This document shows positions 1 to 6,122 of a stretch of DNA of 6,801 nucleotides, one piece after another. Position 1 is the first letter of the stretch, and each line of letters begins with the position of its first letter. Under the pieces are notes generated by a model that ran no database searches, was not told where the DNA came from, and saw only the letters and a program-made list of their open reading frames with translations. The stretch lies in contig JAAOZO010000041.1 in assembly GCA_011605715.1 (NCBI GenBank), forward strand, positions 1-6,801, read 5' to 3'. The DNA comes from Nitrososphaerota archaeon (GTDB lineage: Archaea > Thermoproteota > EX4484-205 > JAAOZO01). The translations under genes and the position numbers were made by a program.

Positions 1-92
1 CCTACAAGCACTGAAGTTTGTTCAGGCGTTAGTTTATACTTGTTGTATAGCTCTTTTGCTTTACTAGAGAGAAAAAGATCATTTTTTATCAT
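1..92 (-). CDS. N-terminal fragment of an unrecognised protein, truncated by window edge
   Basis: An open frame starts with ATG at 92-90 and runs off the left edge after 30 complete codons. It begins MIKNDLFLSSKAKELYNKYK and continues LTPEQTSVLV. The fragment is short, polar and probably helical, and has no signal peptide. I do not recognise the family. The start is well supported: a GGAGGG Shine-Dalgarno (minus strand, 106-101) lies 8 nt upstream, the same spacing as in front of vapC in this window. Upstream of the SD comes a long structured region with no T-run that would clearly end transcription, so the gene probably has a leader of almost 400 nt. Codons 5-12 (80-58) are complementary to two elements in that leader. 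A resemblance of the first residues to the start of uronate isomerase (UxaC) does not persist past residue 20, so I assign no function. Confidence 0.75.
   Translation of the reverse strand, partial: MIKNDLFLSSKAKELYNKYKLTPEQTSVLV
58..80 (-). repeat. 23-nt target copy of the three-copy inverted repeat, within codons 5-12
   Basis: The minus strand here (80 to 58) starts GATCTTTTT and ends AGTAAAGC. Two further copies lie in opposite orientation at 185-207 and 229-251, each with only two differences out of 23. It begins 13 nt into the coding sequence, close enough to the start codon for pairing there to affect ribosome binding. Confidence 0.85.
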
Positions 93-100
93 TTCTTTTT

Positions 101-120
101 CCCTCCATAGATGTGGAGGG
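101..120 (-). promoter_or_regulatory. Hairpin sequestering the Shine-Dalgarno of the left-edge gene
   Basis: On the minus strand CCCTCCA (120-114), a 6-nt loop CATCTA (113-108) and TGGAGGG (107-101) form a perfect 7-bp hairpin. The 3' arm contains the GGAGGG ribosome binding site, 8 nt before the ATG at 92. This is the layout of a translational off-switch. CCTCCA can also pair with TGGAGG near the 5' end of the leader (470-465), and a second CCCTCC at 168-163 could also bind the SD, so several exclusive structures are possible. Confidence 0.6.
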
Positions 121-184
121 CGCCAGAGTCAAACCGGCCTCGTCCTTTTGCGAAAGCTTTTAGGAGGGATAGAGGATCAGGAAA

Positions 185-207
185 GATCCTTTTCTCTCTA
201 ATAAAGC
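185..207 (+). repeat. Inverted-repeat copy; antisense element 2 of the leader
   Basis: The plus strand matches the target copy at 80-58 (minus strand) in 21 of 23 positions. In a minus-strand RNA this element is complementary to codons 5-12 of the gene downstream; the two differences become a G-U and a U-G pair, so all 23 positions can pair. Its 3' end also forms one arm of the local hairpin AGGATC/GATCCT, so target pairing would have to open that hairpin. It lies inside the bulged helix 225-215/153-140. Confidence 0.8.
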
Positions 208-228
208 AGTTTTTTCGCAGGACGATTA

Positions 229-251
229 GACCTTTTTCTCCCTAGTAAAGC
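229..251 (+). repeat. Inverted-repeat copy; antisense element 1 of the leader
   Basis: It differs from the target copy at 80-58 in 2 of 23 positions, both giving G-U pairs in a minus-strand RNA, so it too can pair over the full 23 nt. Copies 185-207 and 229-251 share 23 of 27 bases with each other, including the following AGTT. This element falls in the stretch between the 13-bp helix closing at 260 and the bulged helix starting at 225, so it is predicted to be largely single-stranded and free to pair. Confidence 0.8.
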
Positions 252-510
252 AGTTCAAGTTTTATGTCCTGCTTGGTCGCCCTTAGGAATTTATACTCAG
301 CTCATCCCCGGTCATAGACCAGCAAGGAAGAGCCTAAGCACAATCCTAAGAGTTCATTCTTCCCCCTCATGTGCCTCAGCCGACCTCAGCAGTGCAATCG
401 TGCTGCACATAAGGGGGTGCAGGACATAAAAATAAGAAGGAAGAAGCTACTTGTAGCTCCCGTGCCTCCATCGGCCTCTCTCGAGGCTTCATAATTTTCA
501 CTATAAGTTG

Positions 511-516
511 TATAAG
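511..516 (-). promoter_or_regulatory. Possible TATA box for the structured RNA
   Basis: In the 35-bp gap after the ATPase stop codon the minus strand reads CTTATACAACTTATAG, holding two TATA-like cores. The upstream one, centred near 514, is about 26 nt from position 488, where the first hairpin of the RNA begins. This is the usual archaeal TATA-to-start distance. It would let the RNA be transcribed separately from the ATPase gene. The evidence is one weak motif plus spacing. Confidence 0.35.
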
Positions 517-523
517 ACTTCCT

Positions 524-2884
524 TTAAAGCACCAATGTTTTCACCTCCATCCTAGAAATTAGTTCTCTTTCTTTGCTTGCTATATGAACAAGCTGAAGAG
601 GTGCTCTAGTTGTTTCGATGTACGCATAGCCAGTTGGAAGGCTTAGCAGACCTGCTACTGAAGCTTCACCAAACCTTTTGCTTAGTCCTATTATTGAGCT
701 TGCAACTTCTGCTTCCTTTCCCTTTGTTCTGTGGCAAATTACTACGCCAAGGTTTGCCTGAACTTCTTCAGTTACTCCTGAAGGAACTTGAGTTATAAGT
801 ATCATGTTGAGGCCGTACTTTCTGCACTCTCGTGTTATTCTTTCAACAACTGGTGGTGGAATTCCAACGATTGGTTTTTCTGCTCCAATCTCTTTGTTTG
901 CTCTGAACTGAAGACGATGAGCTTCGTCAACAACTACAAATAATCTTTCAAGAAGCTTGCCTCTCGTAGCCATTAGATATAAATTTTCAAGAATGCTTAG
1001 TACAAGGAATAACTTACTGTACTCGTTCATAAGATGCATGTCTATTATACTTCTTTGGTTTATTATTTGGTCGCAGTGTACGATATTTCCATAAGGAATA
1101 AAGTAGTCTTGGTCTATTGGCAGTAACTTAGAGTATAGACTTTCCCATGCTCTCAACAAATCTGCTCTTTTTTCCTTCTCTATCTTTTGTTTTACCTTCT
1201 TTACTAGTATTCTAATACTGTAGTTCTCCATTTCTTTGAATGTTTCAATAAGTAAGCTGTATTGAGTTGGAGTAAGGGGCTGATGGTAAGCGTATGCAAT
1301 TAAGCTGTTTGTAAGTTCTGCAAGTCTTAAGGGAACATCTTCTTTGCTTACTCCGGCTCTCTCAAAAGGGTTGTAGCTGTATTCTCCAATTTTATATATA
1401 TTAAAGCCTAGTGGTCCAAGAGCTCTAGAGTATTCGCCATTCCAGTCGAAGATGAGCACGTTTTCTCTTAGGTTTTTAACAATCGTTGCCGCCGTTACGC
1501 TTTTTCCACTTCCCGTTGTTCCAAATATAAGTACGTTTCCATAAAGGTCTTCTGAACTTAAGAAGTAAGGATAGGCGTCTTTGAGTGTTTCGTCCAACGT
1601 GTTGCCTATTTCTACGTTTCCAACTGTTGCTGATGGCTTTGGGATAGCTAGGTAGCTCTTTAGGTAAGGTAAAGGATAAACTAAGTACTCTAGGTCAAGA
1701 GGAGGTATAAGTATTCCTTCAGAAGAAAAGAACTTTCTGATTGCAGAAATTGGATTTACATTCTTAAGCTTTACAAACCTTGGAGATGCTACTTTAAAGC
1801 CTTTAAATAACTCTTTACTTTCTTCATCGTAGTAATGTTGCTCGTCTTCTATTCCTATGCTAGCTTCTGTACTTTCTACGTTCTCTTGATGTAGGACTTC
1901 GTCCTCACTAAACGTTAGCACTACTAAACTTAGGTTAAAAAGTACATCGTAGCTTAGAATTCTTTGGACTATACTAAAGTAGTTATTCTTAGAAAAACCT
2001 TCTTTGATAAGTAATTTTTTTGTTTCGTTAAAGAAAAGTAGCTTGGCTAGTGAAGTCTTTATCCCTTCAAGAACTCCGCTTATGGGGGAGAAGCTTATTA
2101 ACAACAAACCATTCTCGTTTAACTTTAGAGAGTTTAAGAGTGGAATTCTTGGAAGAAAGTTAATTTTGTACCTTCCAAGAAGCAATGAGGCTCTAATAGC
2201 ATAGCCTTTTTCGTTTAATGGAGTCTCAGACTCTTTAGCTACCGTTTTTAGCATCGTAAAAAGCTCTGGAGCATCGATGGCAACAAGTCTAACGTTGTAA
2301 GTGGCTTCGTAGGCTGACGAAAAGCCTGTTGCCTTTGATTTTAAGTTCTTTACTAGGTTGTCAAGGAAAAAAGACCTTGCTTTAACGAAGTAAATTAACT
2401 GTTGTTTCGTTACTATTATGCCTCCGCTAAGCTTTAAGTTAACGAGAGCCGCAGAAATGCCAGGTTTGCGGTTTCCTGCTAAGTTAGTTGGATTAGCTGG
2501 CTTTAAGAAAAGGAAGCCTGTTTTGATTAATCCTTTAGAGTAAAGTATTTTAGGGTTTGAATTAAGTAAGGTAAGCTTTGGATCATAGTAAAGGTTCTTT
2601 AAAGAACTTGAGAGGAGAAATGAAAGGGCTGAAAGCATTGTAAGCGTTACCTGTACGCCTGAACTAGTTAAAAAAGCGAAGATTAAACATAGTACAGAAA
2701 GATTAAAGAACAAAGCATGAGCTTTTTCTAAGAGTTCAAGAAGAACTTCTTGAGACTTCTTTTCTGAAGTTACTTTTTTAGTTGTCTTAATTGAAGCTAC
2801 TTTTGTATATCTAAACTTTATGTCCTTTGAGTATTTTTCGTACTCGTAGAGTATTAGCTTTTTCTTTTCAACTTCTTCGTCCAT
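524..2884 (-). CDS. Membrane-anchored HerA/VirB4-family ATPase (DUF87)
   Basis: This 786-aa protein carries a HerA/VirB4/FtsK-type P-loop domain: Walker A GTTGSGKS at residues 455-462, Walker B VVVDEAH with D653-E654, and the sensor-like ITQ with Q699. Members of this superfamily form hexameric motors that move DNA or protein. The N-terminus is lysine-rich and charged, followed by two hydrophobic segments (about 57-74 and 77-94) that should anchor it in the membrane. Residues 100-420 are a less conserved region with an acidic linker near 330-355 (IEDEQHYYDEE). Two N-terminal membrane helices in front of a HerA-like motor recall CedB, the ATPase of the archaeal Ced DNA-import system; that is a comparison, not an identification. 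No nurA, mre11 or rad50 is beside it, which argues against the end-resection HerA. The ATG at 2884 has no clear SD; an AT-rich box centred near 2915 would give a nearly leaderless mRNA. Ends with TAA 35 bp before the structured RNA. Confidence 0.85.
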   Translation of the reverse strand: MDEEVEKKKLILYEYEKYSKDIKFRYTKVASIKTTKKVTSEKKSQEVLLELLEKAHALFFNLSVLCLIFAFLTSSGVQVTLTMLSALSFLLSSSLKNLYYDPKLTLLNSNPKILYSKGLIKTGFLFLKPANPTNLAGNRKPGISAALVNLKLSGGIIVTKQQLIYFVKARSFFLDNLVKNLKSKATGFSSAYEATYNVRLVAIDAPELFTMLKTVAKESETPLNEKGYAIRASLLLGRYKINFLPRIPLLNSLKLNENGLLLISFSPISGVLEGIKTSLAKLLFFNETKKLLIKEGFSKNNYFSIVQRILSYDVLFNLSLVVLTFSEDEVLHQENVESTEASIGIEDEQHYYDEESKELFKGFKVASPRFVKLKNVNPISAIRKFFSSEGILIPPLDLEYLVYPLPYLKSYLAIPKPSATVGNVEIGNTLDETLKDAYPYFLSSEDLYGNVLIFGTTGSGKSVTAATIVKNLRENVLIFDWNGEYSRALGPLGFNIYKIGEYSYNPFERAGVSKEDVPLRLAELTNSLIAYAYHQPLTPTQYSLLIETFKEMENYSIRILVKKVKQKIEKEKRADLLRAWESLYSKLLPIDQDYFIPYGNIVHCDQIINQRSIIDMHLMNEYSKLFLVLSILENLYLMATRGKLLERLFVVVDEAHRLQFRANKEIGAEKPIVGIPPPVVERITRECRKYGLNMILITQVPSGVTEEVQANLGVVICHRTKGKEAEVASSIIGLSKRFGEASVAGLLSLPTGYAYIETTRAPLQLVHIASKERELISRMEVKTLVL

Positions 2885-3083
2885 TTCTTTAGCTAAAAGA
2901 GCAAGCTAGGCAATTTAGTTATTCCGATGTAATATTGCTTGCATATCGCCTGCACTTAGCTTTCATATTGCTTAAGTAAAGTGTTCAAGCAGAAAGGCTA
3001 AATGAAGAAGCAGTTGTAACTAACGAACTTATGCTGAAAGCAACTTAAGTTAGCTTTACAAAAAGATAAAGCCTTAAAGATTT
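2885..3083. other. Intergenic gap between the two minus-strand membrane-protein genes
   Basis: These 199 bp hold no convincing ORF. Just after the stop of the winged-helix gene the minus strand has T-rich runs (CTTTTTG near 3065-3059), which could end that transcript. The 9-nt direct repeat ATATTGCTT occurs at 2932-2940 and 2965-2973 (plus strand), upstream of the ATPase. Its role is unknown and it may be chance. Confidence 0.4.
2911..2920 (-). promoter_or_regulatory. Possible TATA-like box of the HerA-like ATPase gene
   Basis: The minus strand reads AACTAAATTG, centred near 2915. A start of transcription 26 nt on would fall near 2889, just before the ATG at 2884. The box is weak, but the spacing agrees with the other leaderless-type genes in this window. 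Confidence 0.3.
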
Positions 3084-3911
3084 TTATTGCTCAAAACTTG
3101 AGAATCCCCACTTCTCGAGCTGTTTTAGCCTTTTCTTAATCAAAGACTCTACTCTTGTTTTTTCAAGTTGGAGGTTAGGTGAAAGTTCAATGGTATGTCT
3201 AACTACCGCTCCTTTCTTTCCCCTGATAATTTGTTTCTTTACTTCGATTAAACCTGCCTCCTCGAGTCTTTTTACTGAAGATAAAATTCTTTTGTAAGAT
3301 GCGTTAGTAGCTTGTTGCAAATCTTTCTTCGAAGAAATAGCGCCATCTTTGATTAATTTTTGCACTATGCTGCATTCGAGCACGTCTAGAGAACTTATTT
3401 GCTGGTCTAGGTCGAAGCTTGCTCCTTCGCTTCTTTTAGAAGCTAAGAACTCATGCTCTACAGGTTCTTCTGGAGGCTCTTTGTTGTTTTCTAGTGCATA
3501 AAGCTCTTTCTTAGTCTCTGATTTGTTTCCTTTCAGTTTTGCAACGTAATTAAAAAGTTTGAGGAGCTTATCAGTTTTGTAAAGTGTGAAAAATGAGACT
3601 GCTAGAACTAAACTGCCAAAGATAAGAATTGAACCTAAGTTTTGCAGTAAAAGTAGTTCAAAAGTTTCCCAAAGTGCAACTGCAAAAACTATAGAAATAT
3701 ACACTAACCAAGATCCAACAAATACCTTTTTGGCCCAGTTTGTTTTGTTGTAGAATACTAAAAGAATTGGTATTGGCGAAGACAAGAATAAACCATAAGC
3801 TACTATACTTGCAAACTGCTTGTTTATAGGTTGAAAAAATGAGTATATTGAATAAAAAAGAATAAGGCTTAAAGTTAAAGCAAGTGTAACTCTAGTAATG
3901 AGCTTTAGCAT
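3084..3911 (-). CDS. Four-helix membrane protein with C-terminal winged helix-turn-helix
   Basis: The N-terminal half has four hydrophobic segments (about residues 10-30, 40-58, 66-87 and 94-116 counted from a GTG at 3926; subtract 5 for the start chosen here). A polar, glutamate-rich linker follows (EPPEEPVEHE), then a winged-helix DNA-binding domain at about 184-250: DVLECSIVQKLI, SSKKDLQQATNASYKRILSSVKRLEEAGLIEVKK with a basic wing (IIRGKKGAVVRHTIEL), and a basic C-terminal helix. Membrane-tethered winged-helix proteins of this build are common in archaea and are presumed one-component regulators; targets are unknown. I choose ATG 3911 because a strong TATA-like box is centred near 3937, exactly 26 nt upstream. 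The upstream GTG at 3926 would then lie inside the promoter. It lies upstream of, and in the same direction as, the HerA-like gene, and may regulate it or act with it; this is inferred from position only. Confidence 0.8.
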   Translation of the reverse strand: MLKLITRVTLALTLSLILFYSIYSFFQPINKQFASIVAYGLFLSSPIPILLVFYNKTNWAKKVFVGSWLVYISIVFAVALWETFELLLLQNLGSILIFGSLVLAVSFFTLYKTDKLLKLFNYVAKLKGNKSETKKELYALENNKEPPEEPVEHEFLASKRSEGASFDLDQQISSLDVLECSIVQKLIKDGAISSKKDLQQATNASYKRILSSVKRLEEAGLIEVKKQIIRGKKGAVVRHTIELSPNLQLEKTRVESLIKKRLKQLEKWGFSSFEQ

Positions 3912-3931
3912 CGATGGAGAAAGCACAGAAG

Positions 3932-3941
3932 AAAATATAAA
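3932..3941 (-). promoter_or_regulatory. TATA box of the membrane winged-helix gene
   Basis: The minus strand reads TTTATATTTT, a good archaeal TATA box. Its centre is 26 nt upstream of the ATG at 3911, predicting a leaderless mRNA and deciding the start codon in favour of 3911 over the GTG at 3926. Confidence 0.6.
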
Positions 3942-4280
3942 TTTTTAGTTATGTTTCTTTTACTCTGTTAACTTAAGCTCCATACTATTACACCCTTAAG
4001 TTTTTAAATTAGTTTTATTGCTTCTTCTTAGCTAAAAAGAAATAAGTTAGGCCATTCTCTAAACGTGATCTAGTCTACAAACTTTCTTACTACAAAAAGC
4101 AATCATCGGAGACAGTTCTTTTTCCTACAACTTGAATTTCTCTTTTTACTTCAAAAAACTAGATTTGTAAGTTCGAGGAACAAGAAACTATTATGAACAT
4201 TACTTTTAAATAATTTGCGCATTTCTACTCGAAGTAGATCGAAAAAATTAACTGCACAACATGCTTAGTTCTCTTGACTA
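3942..4280. other. Divergent intergenic region, no gene seen
   Basis: This AT-rich stretch lies between the divergent winged-helix and glycosidase genes and has many stop codons in all frames. A TATA-like TTTAAATAA (4205-4213) is followed by a perfect inverted repeat TCTACT-CGA-AGTAGA (4224-4238), placed where transcription would start on the plus strand. This could be a second promoter/operator or the start of a small RNA. I see no tRNA, rRNA or repeat array here. Confidence 0.4.
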
Positions 4281-4290
4281 AAAATATTTA
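4281..4290 (+). promoter_or_regulatory. TATA box of the DUF4091 glycosidase-like gene
   Basis: AAAATATTTA lies so that a start of transcription 26 nt from its centre would fall near 4311, only about 6 nt before the TTG start codon. There is no SD, so the mRNA should be essentially leaderless. Confidence 0.55.
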
Positions 4291-4291
4291 A

Positions 4292-4305
4292 GTTACAACA
4301 GTAAC
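4292..4305 (+). promoter_or_regulatory. Possible operator: GTTAC-AACA-GTAAC inverted repeat
   Basis: A perfect 5-bp inverted repeat with a 4-nt spacer sits directly between the TATA box and the predicted start of transcription of the glycosidase-like gene. A protein bound here would block polymerase recruitment or escape, so it is a candidate repressor site. No regulator can be named. Confidence 0.35.
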
Positions 4306-4317
4306 GTTATCATCAAA

Positions 4318-6009
4318 TTGAAAAAGATAAAGTTTTTGATGCTTCTTATAGCTTCAGTAATCTTTTTATTCTTATTTCTACTTTGGATTAACCAAATGAG
4401 CTCTGAGGAGAAATTTTTAGTTTGGGCTTCAGATCCACTTATAAAGATATTTAAGGATACAAAGCCAACTTCAAATGCGGAAACTTCTCTCTACGTTGAA
4501 GCGGTAAGAAACGAGTACGCTGCGGCACAATTTGCCATAACCGTAGAAAAAGGAAATCCAAAAATTCATCTTAAAGTTGAACCGCTCGAGGGGCCAAATG
4601 GGTTCAAAATAAATTTTTCTACAAATTTTGTTGGCTACATCCCAGTTGCTAAGAATACACCAAATACGCCTGCTGAAGAACTAGTTCATCTGGCTCCGTT
4701 CGACTTTCCAGACCCTTTGTTAGACGTTGACTCTGTTTACTTAAAGTCTGGAGAAACTCAACCAGTTTGGGTTACAATCTTTGTTCCATCGGATGCGCCT
4801 CCTGGAAACTATACAGGAAAAATATATGTGTTTTCAGAAAAAGCAAATGCTTCACTACAAATTACTTTAAAGGTTTATCCTGCCGTACTTAACTCAAAAA
4901 GAACATTGTGGTTAACAAATTGGTTTAATGCAGAAGGCCTTGCTAGTTATTATAATGTAAAACCATGGAGCGAGGAGCACTGGAAGATAATTAGAAGTTA
5001 TGCAAGTTTCATTTCTAAGTACCGCCAAAACGTAATTATAACTCCAATACTTCAACTAATAAAACTTATAGAAGCGTCGAACGGAACTATTAAGTGCGAC
5101 TTTTCAAACTTCGATCGCTGGGTTAACCTTTTTGTTGAAGAAGGTATAGTTGGAAGAATTGAAGGAGGGCACCTTGCCTACAGAAAAGAATGGGAAGCAA
5201 AGGACTTTTTCTCTTACGAAGTAACAGTTTACAAAGAAAATGGAGAAGTGGCTTACAAATTGCCTTCCATGAACGTAACTTCCAAAGAGTACTATGGTTT
5301 TCTTTCTAAGTTTCTTCCTCAACTACAGAAACACTTAGAAGAAAAAGGATGGCTTAGCATTTACGTGCAGCACTTAACCGATGAACCTATTCCTATAAAC
5401 TCAGAAAGCTACAGAATATTTGCTAGTTATGTTAAGGAACTAGCACCAAAAATTAAGATAATAGAGGCAAACCAAGCCACTGAAGAACTTGTTGGAGCTT
5501 TAGATGTTTGGGTTCCACTGCTGAATCAGTTTGATGAAAACCAAGCTTTTTACAATCAAAGAAAAATAGCGGGGGAAGAAGTTTGGTTCTACACTTGTCT
5601 CGCTCCTACTGGAAAGTATCCAAACAGGTTCATTGATTACCCCTTAATAAAAGTTAGAGTCTTGCACTGGATAAACTTTAAGTACAACCTTTCAGGCTAT
5701 CTTCACTGGGGACTAAACTATTGGTCTGAAGACCCATTTAAGAATGTAGAACCCAACAACTTACCTCCTGGTGATGCTTTTATAATATATCCTGGAAAAG
5801 AAGGTCCGTTAAGCTCTATAAGGTTTGAAGTTTTGAGACTAGGAATTCAAGACTATGAACTGCTTAAGATGCTGGAAGAAAAAAATCCTACTAAGGCTAG
5901 AGCACTAGCAAGCGAAGTTGTTAGAACAATAACAGACTACGAGAAAGACGTTTCAAAGTTTAACGAAATTAGGAAACAGTTAATGGCTTATCTTTCTCAA
6001 TCGAAGTAA
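4318..6009 (+). CDS. Secreted DUF4091/GH123-like putative glycoside hydrolase
   Basis: The protein has 563 aa. Residues 1-5 are basic and 6-24 strongly hydrophobic (FLMLLIASVIFLFLFLLWI), a signal peptide or membrane anchor placing the rest outside the cell. Six N-X-S/T sequons (in NFST, NYTG, NASL, NGTI, NVTS, NLSG) fit an N-glycosylated surface protein. Residues about 32-190 form a beta-rich N-terminal region; about 195-540 resemble the DUF4091 (GH123 catalytic-like) domain, with HLTDEP carrying D355-E356, GYLHWGLNYW and the C-terminal signature LRLGIQDYELLKMLEE. Characterised GH123 enzymes are beta-N-acetylgalactosaminidases using an Asp-Glu pair in substrate-assisted catalysis; D355-E356 is a candidate for that pair. 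The real substrate is unknown and DUF4091 is broad. The start is TTG at 4318, supported by the TATA spacing and an uninterrupted signal sequence; the ATG at 4339 would cut off the basic end. The gene stands alone. Confidence 0.8.
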   Translation: MKKIKFLMLLIASVIFLFLFLLWINQMSSEEKFLVWASDPLIKIFKDTKPTSNAETSLYVEAVRNEYAAAQFAITVEKGNPKIHLKVEPLEGPNGFKINFSTNFVGYIPVAKNTPNTPAEELVHLAPFDFPDPLLDVDSVYLKSGETQPVWVTIFVPSDAPPGNYTGKIYVFSEKANASLQITLKVYPAVLNSKRTLWLTNWFNAEGLASYYNVKPWSEEHWKIIRSYASFISKYRQNVIITPILQLIKLIEASNGTIKCDFSNFDRWVNLFVEEGIVGRIEGGHLAYRKEWEAKDFFSYEVTVYKENGEVAYKLPSMNVTSKEYYGFLSKFLPQLQKHLEEKGWLSIYVQHLTDEPIPINSESYRIFASYVKELAPKIKIIEANQATEELVGALDVWVPLLNQFDENQAFYNQRKIAGEEVWFYTCLAPTGKYPNRFIDYPLIKVRVLHWINFKYNLSGYLHWGLNYWSEDPFKNVEPNNLPPGDAFIIYPGKEGPLSSIRFEVLRLGIQDYELLKMLEEKNPTKARALASEVVRTITDYEKDVSKFNEIRKQLMAYLSQSK

Positions 6010-6088
6010 ATAACCTTTGAAGCTAAGTTTACGTCGTTTAGTAACTAAGAAGCTACTTTCTAACAAAGGTCTTTAAAATAACTAATAG

Positions 6089-6111
6089 AACCTAGTTTTC
6101 ACCTATAGGTT
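6089..6111. terminator. Possible bidirectional terminator between convergent genes
   Basis: AACCTA (6089-6094) and TAGGTT (6106-6111) can pair, and the 10-nt palindrome ACCTATAGGT (6101-6110) overlaps the right arm. It lies in the 113-bp gap between the 3' ends of the glycosidase gene and vapC. No long T-run follows on either side, so the call is weak. Confidence 0.25.
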
Positions 6112-6122
6112 TGATTTAATAC

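Larger units (their letters stand above)
93..488 (-). ncRNA. Structured RNA, probably the 5' leader of the left-edge gene
   Basis: This region has no convincing ORF, is richer in G+C than the flanking genes and is dense in helices. Going 5'->3' on the minus strand (plus coordinates): hairpin 487-474 with 5 bp and a GAGA (GNRA) loop; hairpin 460-443 with 7 bp including one G-U and loop CAAG; a perfect 13-bp helix 431-419/272-260 enclosing a branched domain; inside it a 13-bp helix 417-405/374-362 with one G-U, a 9-bp helix 352-344/288-280 with one G-U, and an inner hairpin within 343-289; then an 11-bp helix 225-215/153-140 with a 3-nt bulge, enclosing a 6-bp hairpin AGGATC/GATCCT; a 5-bp hairpin 138-122 with one G-U; and the SD hairpin 120-101. 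Several of these would hold A-C mismatches if read from the plus strand, which is why I choose the minus strand. No RNase P or SRP core motifs were found. It may be a leader or a processed ncRNA; the ends are estimates. Confidence 0.65.

Noticed and set aside
1..92. Left-edge fragment as uronate isomerase (UxaC)
   Set aside because: The opening residues loosely resemble UxaC N-termini, but the expected aspartate/histidine metal-binding segment does not follow; LTPEQTSVLV appears instead.
114..160. A complete tRNA gene on the minus strand
   Set aside because: Only a T-arm-like hairpin and acceptor-like 3' end are present, with a non-consensus loop. No D arm or pairing 5' acceptor strand lies at any normal or permuted position nearby.
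185..251. CRISPR array
   Set aside because: Only two similar 23-27-nt units in direct orientation, neither identical nor palindromic, and the interval between them forms part of a helix. No third unit follows at the same period and no cas gene is in view.
229..429. Open plus-strand frame through the structured region
   Set aside because: It is open in the frame that would read repeat copy 3 as protein, but has no ATG, GTG or TTG with an SD near its beginning. Its product has no recognisable motif, and the region's base pairing explains its composition better.
93..488. RNase P RNA or SRP (7S) RNA
   Set aside because: Size and G+C would fit, but I find no core motif of either (no GAGGAAAGTCC/ACAGAA-type RNase P segments, no GGAAGG/GGAGCAG-type SRP helix 8) on either strand. 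A covariance search should confirm this.
610..2204. Plus-strand ORFs of 62 and 66 codons within 610-798 and 2004-2204
   Set aside because: They lie antisense inside the HerA-like gene, have low-complexity products and no promoter or SD; they are shadows of the real gene.
3912..3926. GTG at 3926 as start of the winged-helix gene
   Set aside because: It is in frame, but lies only about 11 nt from the centre of a good TATA box whose spacing points to the ATG at 3911.
5104..5322. Minus-strand 72-codon ORF
   Set aside because: It lies antisense within the DUF4091 domain, with no motif or start signal; a shadow ORF.
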